The notes below the pieces were generated by a model that was not told where the DNA came from, did no database searches, and was given only the letters and a program-made list of their open reading frames with translations. A stretch of DNA of 64,000 bases. Origin: Polytrichum commune (lineage: Eukaryota > Streptophyta > Polytrichopsida > Polytrichales > Polytrichaceae). This document shows, one piece after another, positions 25,574 through 36,269 of this stretch (position 1 is its first letter; the number at the start of each line of letters is the position of its first letter). A program made the position numbers and the translations under genes. The stretch covers positions 35,851,554-35,915,553 of the forward strand of contig OX485803.1 in the NCBI GenBank assembly GCA_950295325.1, in the 5' to 3' direction.

Positions 25574-25588
25574 GGGGGGGGGGGGGGG
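25574..25588 (+). repeat. Poly(G) run of 15
   Basis: Fifteen consecutive G. Similar runs occur at 33,862-33,872 (11) and 37,678-37,696 (19). Lengths in assemblies of such runs are unreliable. Confidence 0.9.
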
Positions 25589-25779
25589 ACTAAGAGGCTG
25601 TATTATACTTCATTTGGACCTACAAGATCACATATGAATGTCTCCTTGTACCAAAGCTCTCCCCAATGATAGAAGACTTTACTTGGAAGTTGGAAATGCT
25701 CCCTTGTTACCTTTGGAATGGATACTTGAAGCTTTCAACTCAAGGGCTTGAGAACTTGTGCATTTGAGAGCGGAATCTT

Positions 25780-25985
25780 GAGAATGTGAGGAACTTGGAT
25801 ATTTGGGAACTTGAGAACTCAAAACGTGGACACTTGAAGGATTTTGGAAACCGAAATATTTTGGGACTTGTGATAATTGTGAAGAGTATTGGAAATTGAG
25901 ATACTTTGAGACTTGAGACAAATGTGACGGACTTTAGAAATTGAGAGACTTGGAAACTTGAGGCAATTGTGAAGCATTTTTGGAG
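25780..25985. repeat. Degenerate tandem repeat, period about 57-60 bp
   Basis: Successive units share GAAATTGAG-A-ACTTTGAGACTTGAG-CAA-TGTGA-G with substitutions. The minus-strand frame through it therefore repeats a SQVPKY-like peptide; this follows from the repeat rather than a protein function. Confidence 0.65.
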
Positions 25986-26819
25986 GCGGTTAAGGACACA
26001 TGGAGACAGGAAAGAAGTTAAGGTTCAACACCAAATCAAAAATTGAAGTCTACCATGCAAGAACTTGAGAAATAAAGCAAAAAGAGAATTTAAATTGTTA
26101 CATAATCGATCGATCAAACCGGATCAATTTCAAGGAAAGGTACTTTAAACATTAAATTGTTTTTTGATCACATGGATCACTTGAAAGAGATTTCTCAAGG
26201 AATTGACCAATTGGATCAACTTAGAATAAATTCCTTGAAGAGTTGATCAACCGATTCAAATAAGCAACCCACAATTCGCGATCCAAATCATGGATGTGCA
26301 AATAGGAAATGACTCGATCGTAATTACATGAGATATTCAAATCATGAGGCATGGGTGCCTTAATTGGTTACCAAGATATGTGACACCTTCACATAAGAAA
26401 TTGAGAAGACAAGGCTAGATTAAATACCATAATCAAGACACCTAGATTTGAGGCCGCATCATTAAAAGCGTGATATAAGGGGTCGAATTGGTATGGGCAA
26501 ATAACAAGGGGATTCTTGGACCAATGCTAGTTGATGATTAGTGTAACGTGTCTTAGCTTCAAAGTATGTGGCTTTGATGCAATCATGGCAACTCGTGAGT
26601 TGAAATCTCAAAATCAAAATATTTTATTTTTCTTCCCCTTCCCCAAGTGTTTGTACTAATTTGTTCAATGGGTGATATAGCTAGGACATATTGCTACCAA
26701 TATATTTGTGGACAAATATCATACTCTCTATGAGTGATGCTATGAAATAGGAATCTTACTATGATGGTGAGCACCACCTTGGCTACTATAAAATAAAATG
26801 ATGAAACGTCCATTACTTA

Positions 26820-27317
26820 GGGTCATTTCACACACGAGCCAAGAGCCATGACCATGAAATTGTGAGAACCCAAAAGAAAGTGTCCAAAGGCCGTCCCCAC
26901 ACACCTCCAAAATCATGTAGTGTGGTCACGGACCCTCAAGTGGAGTGTGAAGCCACATGTGACCGGGCCCTCAACCAAATGATACTTCAACAAATTTCTA
27001 TTCATGCAGGCCTCACCCATGATAAAGTAGACTAGATCGACGGTTGTGAGCGTTCGGAGTGCCATAGTCTCTTGGTTTTGTGTTAGGCCTACCTCCATGA
27101 GGTGGTTTTTGAAAATAGTCCAAGTGACCATGAAACATGATCCATTCGGTGCCATGTAGGAATCCATGTAGACTTTACATCCATCTTGCATTCACATACT
27201 CGGTTGGTCCCTCAAGTGTAGTGTGAGGCGAACTTGGACCGGCTCCGCCTTTCCCACCAATGAGAGTGCTTGAAGTGCAACGGTCATGGGCTCTCAGTCT
27301 CATATGTGAAGTGGCCG
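26820..27317. mobile_element. Tourist-like inverted-repeat element, about 500 bp
   Basis: The left end after TTA reads GGGTCATTTCACACACGAG, then AAGAGCCATGACC. The right end, reverse complemented, reads CGGCCACTTCACATATGAG, then GAGAGCCCATGACC. Inside, a CCTCAAGTG-AGTGTGA-GC segment followed by GACCGG occurs twice (about 26,930 and 27,205). No transposase frame. Flank is TTA on the left and TAA-like on the right, so the target duplication is uncertain. Confidence 0.7.
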
Positions 27318-28160
27318 TAAGGTAAATGTTATGTAGCTCCGTCTATTGAGGAATTGGGTTGCATGATAGATTGGGTAAGTATCAATGATTGGTCTTGGGA
27401 ATTAGTGTAGATGTGTGGACCATACCATATCTAGGTTACACTATGTTCGGTGGAGCAATCATGATAAATTAAAATAGCCTATTCATGAGCCCGTCCCTTG
27501 AGAGCCGTTCGTGTATATTCAATTCATTGTTGTGGCCAAAGTGATGATCACCATCACAAGAATTTTCTCATTCCACGAAATCACTTGGATAGAATGTGAC
27601 ATTCGTTCCAAATATACTATTAATGATGATGATAATAAAATTTTATTGATTTCGTCCATTTGAAATTAAAATATTGGCAAATAAGATTCCATTTTGGAAA
27701 AAATATTATATTTTGAGATTTGAGATCGATAATTTGAAGAAGAATTTTTTTTTTCAAATAAAATAAAATACATTGCTCGGAAAGGAGACACTAACCTATA
27801 ATGCTACTTGGCAAAGTCCGATACACTATAAGACAAACATGCTCACATCAATATAAAGACGGGGAGAGGGAATTATCGTATATGAATGACATAAAGCGAT
27901 GAAATAGTATGCAACCCGGAGGTTGCTATTTTCAATCGACATGACTCTGGAATCATCTTCCAAGACCTTGAATTAGTGTACTCAAAATCAATTTAGATGA
28001 ATCGGCAACAAACCTATAGGGGAGCAAGGTTCTTATGTTGGATGAATAAGGGGTACACTCGTACACAATAGTTCCCTCTCTCCATCATAGTTTTTATTTT
28101 CTTTCTTTGTTGCAAGAGTTTACAAAATACACCAAATTTTGGTAAAAGTAGGGTACATAA

Positions 28161-28396
28161 CAATGCTCGGGGAGACCCAACGATTAGTTACAGATGAATT
28201 GGTTGAGTTTGAGAAATAATAAATGGTTGAAGTTGGAGACTTCATGATAATTAGCGATCGTTTTAGAAGAATCTATGGAAGAATATTCTCCAATCGAATG
28301 AAAGCAAAACCGGAAGATGTCAACATGTAACCGGTTGAATTTAGAATCACTAGGATCTTGACCAACTATATATGCCCAAAAACTTCCCAAGCACTG
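28161..28396 (-). mobile_element. hAT-like MITE family member (236 bp), copy 1, intact length
   Basis: On the plus strand it starts CAATGCTCGGGGAG and ends CTTCCCAAGCACTG. Family termini are CARTGTCCGGGGAG-like. The sequence aligns end to end with the interrupted copy at 28,422-30,614 and with copies at 30,902-31,077 and 36,031-36,265 in the opposite orientation. Conserved internal landmarks are GGTTAGTTAC, AAAACCGGAAGATGTCAACA, ACCGGTT and AATCACTAGGATCTTGACCA. Target duplication not clear. Confidence 0.75.
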
Positions 28397-28501
28397 TGCT
28401 AAACATTTGAGCTTTGCAAACCTATGTCTGGGGAGAACCGGTGGTTAGTTACAAATGAACCGGTTGAGTTTGAAGAATAACTAGTTGAAGTTGGAGAATT
28501 A

Positions 28502-29030
28502 GGGCCGCTTTACACCTAGAGGCCAGGCCAATTCGTTGTGTAAGAGGCTTGAAATCATCACTTGTGATTGGCCAAAAGGTTGAAATCAGCCCCAACCCCT
28601 TTACACCTAGAGGCCGGGCCGATTTGATGGTATGAATTTTTTAATCGAAAAATGGCATGGTATGACACAGCCCGAGCGCGTTGATTTGGGTGCACCCAAA
28701 ATGGAGGGCCAATTCTTGGCCTCGAGGCCAATGTCACATTTCAATAAAGAAAACTTAAAATATGATTTTTCTCAGTGAACCATATCCATTGGATTATGTG
28801 GAAATATGAACGGCTCTATGCTAGATTATGCTAGATCCATTGGATTATGCTAGATTTATTGAATCGGCCTAGCTTCTTGGCCCTAAGGCCTTTACATATG
28901 GAAAAATTGGCCCCCATCATAATCTTATTACAATGTGTAGTTGAGGCCGGCCTCCAACCCAAAAAGGGCTTAAATTTCATGCAATTGACCTCAAGGGGAA
29001 TTAACCCGGCCTCTAGGTGTAAAGCGGCCC
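28502..29030. mobile_element. Tourist-like (PIF/Harbinger type) element, 529 bp, TTA duplication
   Basis: Starts GGGCCGCTTTACACCTAGAG and ends with its near-perfect reverse complement, continuing GGCC-GG inward for about 30 bp. TTA lies on both sides (28,499-28,501 and 29,031-29,033). Three-base TTA/TAA duplications with GG-starting termini are characteristic of PIF/Harbinger MITEs. A second internal copy of the terminus (CCCCTTTACACCTAGAGGCC) at about 28,598 suggests tandem or nested structure. No transposase frame. Confidence 0.88.
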
Positions 29031-29105
29031 TTAGGAGAATGACCGACCATTTTAGATGAATCTATAAAAGAATATACCTCAAACGAATGAAAGAAGCAAA
29101 ACCGA

Positions 29106-30519
29106 CAGTGTATATGTTTGACAAAGCTTTTGCAAGTTTTTCTCTTTTGACACGCAAAAACTTGCACAAAAAAAATGCACGTCAATTGACACGCACAATC
29201 TAGAAATTGACACGTACTGTGACTTGTGAAGAAAAAAACCACATGTCAATTGACACACTAGAAATTGAAATGACACGTTTTACTTGAGTACTATAAAGTG
29301 CAGCTCAAGTATCCGGAAAACATAACCCATAACAGTAGGAGAACTTCCTACACTCACTCACATACTTAAGTTCAACTTTGCTCTTGCAATTTCCTTTGTA
29401 ACCAAGAGCTAAGACGGTGATCGGAGAGCGAGACTAACTAGGAACATGGCGAGGCAAATGTTTGTATCACCGTGGTGCTTGCACATCCTCCACTCCATAT
29501 GAGTTTTTTCTTGCTTCCAACCAATATGAGTTTTTCTTGCTTTCAACCAAAGTTGTTTTGAGCAATTCCCTTTGAATCGCAAAGCTCCCATGTGGAAAGC
29601 ATATGAATCCCTTTGAGCTTTCTTGGAGCTGGAGAGGCTTCTTATTGCAAAAATGACGCAGAAGTGGCACGAAGATCAGCGCCTGCTTTCGGTTAGGATT
29701 GATTGTAGCGCACTTTGTTCCAAAGTGAATTGTTCTGTTGGGATAATTAACCCGTACTTATGAAGTTGTGATTGTGTGGTTGCTTTCCACTTCCCTTGCC
29801 TCTCTGGAAACACCTAGAACCAATTAATTCCCAACGATAATCAATATTCCTTCTTGTAACAACCTTTTGTTGGCCAGCGCACTATAAGTGTTTCTATATT
29901 TCACAATTCCAATTCAGAGACCTAGATCAGACCTCACCAATTGAACGACTTTTTATTTTTATTTTTTTACCACTAAAGGATATAATATGCTTCAAGAGGA
30001 TATCGGTTGATATTGATTGTTCAACAGATAGGTATATAGATAAATAGATACATTCAACTAGAATCAAGCAAAGGGAGGAGCATACGTAATTGTGAGCCTC
30101 AGAGCCTCCGTACCGAAGTGCAAGAGAGTCACCCATGTTGATCACCTTTGAGAGATTATGTCCGTTGCTTTTGGCAGTAGAGATAGCAGAGTCTGGCTGC
30201 AGATTCAGAAGCAAAAAGTGGAGAAAGACGCCTAAATTCAAGGCTCTTGACTTCTTTTCTATATGTCGTGCATTTCTCTCTAATCGCATTGCATAAGTCG
30301 AAAGGCATATGTGTTGAAGCCTGAAAGTTACAAATCAAGTTTGTTTTTTATTATTCAAAATATTAGTTTTCTAAAATATTGTGTAAGCCAAAAATTGAGA
30401 TGACATTTTGGAATAAAATGTAGATGTCAATTGACATTCATTTTTGTTTTTGAAAACATCACGTGACACTTTGGATTTGAAGTTGAATGTCACATGAAAT
30501 TTGTCAAACATACACACTG
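29106..30519. mobile_element. hAT-like non-autonomous transposon, 1,414 bp, with subterminal TGACA motifs
   Basis: Left end CAGTGTATATGTTTGACAAA matches the reverse complement of the right end (CAGTGTGTATGTTTGACAAA). The 8-bp flanks AAAACCGA and AAAACCGG differ by one base. Many TTGACAC / TGACA motifs cluster within about 180 bp of both ends, as expected of subterminal transposase-binding repeats. There is no transposase. The interior (about 29,280-30,340) reads like host gene sequence: a TATA-like CTATAAAGTGC near 29,290, and on the minus strand a frame MGDSLALRYGGSEAHNY followed by GTATGC, a possible splice donor. Gene-fragment capture is plausible but the source is not recognised. Confidence 0.83.
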
Positions 30520-30719
30520 AAAACCGGAAGATGTCAACATGTAACCGGTTGGATTTAGAATCACTAGGATCTTGACCAACCATATATGCCCCAAAACTAA
30601 CTTCCCGGGTACTGCTACATAAGCAGGCTCTATTGACCTAAGGGTTGAACTTCACTGGATGGATGATATGCTTATCTATTCATGGTCATGGCTCGTGCTT
30701 TGTGACCATGTTCAAGAAA

Positions 30720-31532
30720 AATAGTACGTTCTCATTAGATTGGTATAGCACCACGTAACTCCGAATAGATAATTAACGCCACTAATCGAGATAATTAGAA
30801 CGTCTAAGCCTACGGTCATGCACGATTGGTGGAATCACGGGTTCACTAAGCACTTTCCGTTACGAAACTTAATGTCATCCAAGATAAGTGTATCATCCAT
30901 CCAGTGCCCGGGAAGTGTTTCGGCATAGTGGCTCAAGATCCAAGTGATTCTAAACCCAGCCGCTTCCATGTTGACATCTTCCGGTTTTGCTTTATTTATT
31001 TGAGGTATATTCCTCTATAGATTCCTCTAGAACAATGGGTCCTTCTCCGGAAGTCTCCAAGTTCTACCCGGACATAGTTTCACAACATGCCCATGATTAT
31101 GACCTTGATTATTGAGGAAGGGGACTACACTAAATATCATATCTATTGTCACATGGTATTTTATGCCACTTTGGTAACTTCCTCTAATCACACTTCTTGT
31201 GAGTAAGTTTAGTACAAGTTTGTCATCCCCAACTTGAATTTTCCATAGTTAAATACTCATAATCTTGGTGTATTCGACATTCCAACGTTTCTATATATAA
31301 TGAAGCATTGTTTTGAATGGTTGAAAGTTGGATGAAATTTCACTTAGTAAGCGACAATAATCACAACATTGTGAATCTATCTATGATGCCCAAAGCGTTT
31401 GTTTCCAAGGAACGGCAAGTGATGTTAGGTTTACATTGAGTGTTCATAACACTACACAGGCGGTTACAATTAGTGTTGAGCAAGACAAATAGGAATTGGT
31501 GACACTAATTACAACAATTAGTGTGTTGTTAT
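30720..31532. repeat. Dispersed element copy related to 51,548-52,163
   Basis: Colinear with 51,548-52,163 across GTACGTTCTCATTAGAT, CACTAATCGAGATAATTAGA, then GACTACACTAAATAT, GGTAACTTCCTCTA, GCGACAATAATCACAACATT, GTTAGGTTTA, and the final palindrome ACACTAATTACAACAATTAG. This copy carries the MITE copy at 30,902-31,077 as an extra segment. It is probably a larger non-autonomous DNA transposon; no coding frame. Confidence 0.7.
30902..31077 (+). mobile_element. hAT-like MITE family, copy 3, internally shortened
   Basis: Starts CAGTGCCCGGGAAG and ends CTACCCGGACATAG. It shares CAAGATCC-AGTGATTCTAAA, TGTTGACATCTTCCGGTTTTGC, and the CTCTAGA-CAATGGGT segment with the family, but lacks about 60 bp before the final terminus. 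Together with 30,520-30,614 it forms a 90-bp inverted repeat around 30,615-30,901, whose inner ends also pair as CACTGGATGGATGAT. Confidence 0.75.
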
Positions 31533-31539
31533 TAGTAAT

Positions 31540-33861
31540 ATGGGTGATGTGCTCCCTATCCCGACTTATCCTTTACGTATGAATAAGTACTATGAAGGAT
31601 ACATTGGACAAAGTAAGTCATGTATACGACAATGCCCGTAACATGAAAGACTTTGAGGGAAGGGATGTGGATGGTAATGCGCTACTCCTTGCGGATGTGG
31701 ACCGTGCTTGTTTTGTTGTTATACGATTGTCATTATAGGCGTAATATGTTATTATACTTATGCGTTAGTTGAGTTATTAGGTTTCATATTAGGAAACAAA
31801 TCAACACTTGTTTTCAAGATTCATAAGTAGCCATATGAACCCCCGAAAAAAAATTAAAAAAAATTAAAAAAATTTGATAGTTTGCTTATAATCTTGGGTC
31901 CCACTATGTGTTATGAGTAGTGCACTTTGCCATGTATGAAATAGACACGCTCCGAAATGAGTCATCAAGTTTCATCTCATGGAGTGCCATATTGTTATCA
32001 CAAACTCACAGAGATAAATATTTTGTGGATCTCCTCTTTCAAGCATACATGCATATCCAAAATTTTCATGTATAGTAATGACAATGGTTGTTTCAAACAC
32101 ATATTCTATCATCACCTCGACTTTATTGTAAGTTGAACCAACATACACAAGACATACACTGATACAAACCCTAATTTTGAAGCAAAAGAAAAACACCAAA
32201 TTGTGAAATCGAAAATATAAAAAAGCGAATGTTGAAGTCGAATGTTAAAATTGGGATGAAACCGCCAATGATGTGATGAGTGCGTCCATATGTGGATGAA
32301 CATGATTTATAACATCGATAAGTGGTGGCTTCATCATGCTAATGTTTGTTGCAATTTCGAATTTCTTAAAATTTTGCGAAAAAAGAAGGAGCGCCGTCTC
32401 AAGAAACCACCGTACCTCAAGTTAGCACGTGACCTATTTCCAATACACATGTAGCCTAGTAGAGCTTACTTATTAACAAGAAAATCTTGACCACTTCAAA
32501 GCCTTCAAGAGCTTCAACCTTGCCTACTAGTCTACAATAGGAAAACCGAAAACGGTGAATGATTGTTACCGGCGCACTAGACTAGGAGTAGAATGATTCT
32601 TTTGTGAACCCAAAATGGTCAGTTGGAAAATTGGTGGCTCAAAAAGGATCCAGTGTAGGTGGGATGCGCTTATCAAACAAATAAGTGTTGTTTCACACCA
32701 CTTGCGATCACTTTTGGGTGCCATTAAGTTAACTATTTTATGTCCATTTGTATGCTAAGTAGGATAGGTTGATGCTCAAATTGGGGAGACTCTACTATAC
32801 AAGTAGGGGTTTCGACTTACTAGACTCTTTGGGGAAAATGTAATTGATTACTTACATGGAATCTTTTTTATGAAACAACTTGCAATCCTCGTCATTTCCT
32901 CTACTCCAGCTCGGAAAAGAATATTGCACAAATTTCAAGCTAGTCTTCTTGGCCGAATCGGCTTATTTTCATCGTTTTCCGTATTTCTACGTTACACCGG
33001 TGTCCTTGCCGCTTGAGCTAACTTGATCCTTGTGCCCATGGTTGGGCTTGAGTTTTAAAGTGACAACTCCAATTAAAAATTAAAACTATAAACTTTACTG
33101 CACTTCTTTGAGTTGGGAAGGAATGGGCAGACGTAAATTTTCCCCGCCCGAACTTTGAGAGGAGGGGTCTCTGCCACAATCGGGGCCAAGGCTCGGGATC
33201 TGCCACCCTCGGGCAGCCCCGCAAATATGTCGCTAGAGCAAGATGTCCACCTCTTTGAGTTGGACCCCTATTATTGTTTGTTACCCAAGGTGAAAACACA
33301 TCTAATTCTATTACAATGTATATATTTTTATTATTTTTTACATATATTCATATTATTTTTTCCTTCTAATCAAATGCCTTAAATTAGCATATAAAAATAC
33401 TCACTTGGGGTGAATAAAGCACAAACTTTTGGGGATCATTGTTTTTACTAAACAACCTTTACTTTGGTATTAGTGATGGGGCCCAGATGAAAGGATAGTG
33501 GGAATTGGGATATACGAATAAACCTCTCATTCATCCGACAAAAAAACCCATAATTGGATGCGTTCCCAAAGTTACTATTCGAAAGTTGATTTCACATCAT
33601 AATTAGTCCACTTAGATTATTTGAGGTTAATGAGCAACAACCCTATGAGGTATTGAGGCCTTAAAGCAATACTTTTATAAAAAAAATAAAAATAAAAATC
33701 TATTTCAAGCATGTGAAATACCTTAGAAAATCTTCGATAAACTCCATACCTTAGTAGTCTACATAAAATTTTAGAAAATAATATATTCAAATGCAACCTA
33801 CCAATATTCACAAAGTTGATTTTAGACCAAAAAAAAAAAAACAAGCATGTTGTTCTATATT
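31540..33861. other. No supported gene
   Basis: Frames at 31,972-32,303, 33,018-33,382 and 33,617-33,844 lack motifs. A segment near 33,145-33,215 (GAGGGGTCTCTGCC..GGGATCTGCC..GGGCAGCCCC) has a diverged relative at 34,320-34,390, so part is repetitive. Confidence 0.4.
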
Positions 33862-33955
33862 GGGGGGGGGGGAGTCCATTGATGTTGGATTGCTAAGGGA
33901 TAATTAACACAAATACAACCTTATTGTGGGTGAGAGTCTTTTGTGAAATGAAGGT

Positions 33956-34016
33956 AAACGGACACTCTATTCACGCCGGCCCCTAAAAGGGACCGGAGTT
34001 TCTATCTATCTATCTA
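33956..34016 (+). mobile_element. Short retroposon (SINE-like), 5'-truncated copy with 12-bp target duplication
   Basis: A 61-bp insertion matching the 3' part of 3007-3122 (about 93% or better before the tail): AACGGACACTCTATTCACG, the CCGGCCCCT/AGGGACCGG hairpin, GAGTTTC, then TATC repeats. Exact 12-bp repeats TGAAATGAAGGT flank it (33,944-33,955 and 34,017-34,028). The loop differs (AAA versus CAA) while the stem is identical in both copies. The 5' end lacks about 49 bp present in the first copy, as expected from incomplete reverse transcription. Confidence 0.83.
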
Positions 34017-34519
34017 TGAAATGAAGGTGTTGTGAGTCCCTTTTTTGTAGATCACTTCTTACACCGACACATTGAGCGGATAGGTCCCCCAATAGGCATT
34101 GTGATTGGCCAAAGTTGGTGCTCTTCTAAAAGTGTTCTTGTATCTTTCTTACACTCACTTGTTGGTGGTTAAAAGAATAAAATAAAGGTAGTGTGGAAAG
34201 ATATATTTATACTTTAAGACCTCAATACCTTAAGGGTCATGTGTTTATGTTGGATGGGTGAGAGGTATGCTTGTATACGATAATTCCCTCGGTGGATGAT
34301 AACCTCCCATGTGCAAACATTTAGTGGAGGGGCCTTTGACAAGATCAGGGTTGGGACCTGCAACTTGTGACCCTTGGGCAACCCCCAAAAATAAATTTCA
34401 AGCCCCCGCTAAAATTGTTGCATGTGTAGCCCGACTTCAAAAAAAAAGTTACCCTTGCATTCTTGAAAATTGTTTTCTCCACAAAGCCCATATTGAGTGC
34501 ACCTCGCCTTCAAGGCCCA

Positions 34520-34526
<7 letters not shown>

Positions 34527-34552
<26 letters not shown>
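34527..34552. repeat. (AT)n microsatellite
   Basis: Thirteen AT units in a row. Confidence 0.95.
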
Positions 34553-34559
34553 GTTTCAC

Positions 34560-35523
34560 TTCCACTTAATAAATAAGAAGTTGACTAAAATATAATTCCA
34601 GAGGTGAAACCATCAATAAAGCATGTAATTAACTTGAAAATTAAAAAAGTATAAAATTCCCATTAGCATCGAGGCTACGATTTTTGTGACTTACCATTTG
34701 AAAGGGCTTTGTCATTCTAAATTTGAACTTAAAATAAATAAATGTGATAATTTTAGCATAGTCATTTAATCATATTTTAATTAATGCCTTCTCCTTACAC
34801 AAGTATTCATACACAATCAAACTAATTAAGCATAATTAAGCACAAGGCCTAAGTTTCTACAAGTATTCATATACATTTGAACTAATTAAGCCTAATCAAG
34901 TGCAAGTAAGCACATTTAACCTAATTAAGCATGTGAAGCCTAAATAGCTCGTACTATAGTTTGACTGACTCCAAGTATGAGCTAAGTAAAATGCTAGACG
35001 TTGGATTCTTACAAGCTCTTAATCTTCATGATGTTATCAAAAATTCCATTTCATGAATTATATAACATAGAAAACTAAAGGGACATTGAGGTAGGTAGGC
35101 CCTCAAACAAACAATGACCTTAAATTAGCATACATGTACATATCAAAGCCTAAAATGCCCATACCAACTTACAACATGTTCAACATTATCAATACATACC
35201 CATGTCATTTAAACAAAATAGGCTTCCACGTGTCCTCATAATCATCATTTTAGAGGAGCTCTCTCCCTGGGATCTCTCGTTTAAAGTTTTTGCACCTCTC
35301 CAACTCTTCTACATGGGAATTACTATGAATACCTCACAATCTTTGATCGATCAAGATCTTAGTCTCAACTATTTCTATGTAAAGCGTTGTGTGTTGTAAG
35401 ATATTACTTTTGATTATAGATCCCACATTTTATAGAGGTCATATAGAGTGAACGACTGGGACATGTAAAAAAAACTACTCCCCTCTAAAATAATGTTACC
35501 CAATTTAACACTCCTTATGTTAG
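34560..35523. other. No supported gene
   Basis: AT-rich; ACTAATTAAGC-like motifs recur several times at 34,820-34,935 as a loose tandem array. No coding frame of note. Confidence 0.4.
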
Positions 35524-35915
35524 TGATCAGTGTACAATGTGGCCCCATGCTAGGATCACATTTTCATTCGGTTGGGCCTCGCCCCTCTCACACCTCCTTC
35601 ACTGCCCGGTCTTCCTGCCCACACATGCATGGGAACTCTTCCTCGTTGGGAACCAATGTGACAATACCCGGTAAAGAATTACAAACATTCAAGTTGACAT
35701 CAGTTCCATTATTCCCAAGTTAATTGATAGAGTTCCTTCACATGCCAAAGAAGCTCAATGACTTAAGTAACCGGGTATTGTCACATTGGTTCCCAACGAG
35801 GAAGAGTTCCCATGCAGGTGTGGGCAGGTTGACCGGGCAATGAAGGAGGCGTGAGATAGGCGGGACCCAGCCGAATGAAGATGCGATCTAGCCCGGGGCG
35901 TACAATGTGTGATCA
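35524..35915. mobile_element. Long inverted-repeat (foldback) element, about 392 bp
   Basis: Both arms are about 145 bp around a spacer of about 97 bp. The innermost 58 bases of each arm (35,615-35,672 and 35,770-35,827) are complementary with a single mismatch; the outer portions are more diverged. Outer ends read TGATCAGTGTACAATG and, reverse complemented, TGATCACACATTGTAC. No convincing target duplication. Transcription through it would give a long double-stranded hairpin. Confidence 0.88.
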
Positions 35916-36030
35916 ATGATCATGCTTTCAAAAGTAGACCTTGAACACTTCAAAAGTTATTCACTTACTTGAAGGTGAAATACGGGCGAATTGAATTGCT
36001 ATTGTTTGTAGTTCTTCCCCTTCTGGCAAT

Positions 36031-36265
36031 CAGTGTCCGGGGAGATTCTCGGGCATCACCGGTCAAGATCCTAGTGATCCCAAGTGTAACTGGTTACATG
36101 TTGTGATCCTTCGGGTGGTTTGTTTGTTTGTTTGTTCATTCGAGGTACATTCCCAGAGATTCCTCTGAAATGATGGGTAAATTTTCCTGAAGTCTTGAAC
36201 TTCAGCCAGTTATGCCTGAAGCTCAACCGAATTGTCTGTAACTAGCGGTCGGCGGTTCTCTCTGT
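36031..36265 (+). mobile_element. hAT-like MITE family, copy 4
   Basis: Starts CAGTGTCCGGGGAG, then GGTCAAGATCCTAGTGAT, ACTGGTTACATGTTG, a TTTG microsatellite expansion near 36,118-36,134, TTCGAGGTACATTCC, GATTCCTCTGAAATGATGGG, and ends CTGTAACTAGCGGTCGGCGG then TTCTCT. Same family and orientation as 30,902-31,077; the right terminus is diverged. Confidence 0.72.
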
Positions 36266-36269
36266 TCAC

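Larger units (their letters stand above)
28422..30614 (-). mobile_element. Second copy of the same MITE, split by two later insertions
   Basis: Joining 28,422-28,498, 29,031-29,105 and 30,528-30,614 gives one element colinear with copy 1. The first break is filled by a TTA-flanked Tourist-like element (28,502-29,030). The second is filled by a hAT-like element (29,106-30,519) bordered by AAAACCGA and AAAACCGG, which is one internal site of the host duplicated. The order of insertion of the two guests cannot be told from the sequence, but both are younger than the host. Confidence 0.85.

Noticed and set aside
29927-30338. Minus-strand frames of 120 and 60 codons as a stand-alone gene
   Set aside because: They lie wholly inside the hAT-like element and overlap in different frames; kept only as a possible captured fragment.
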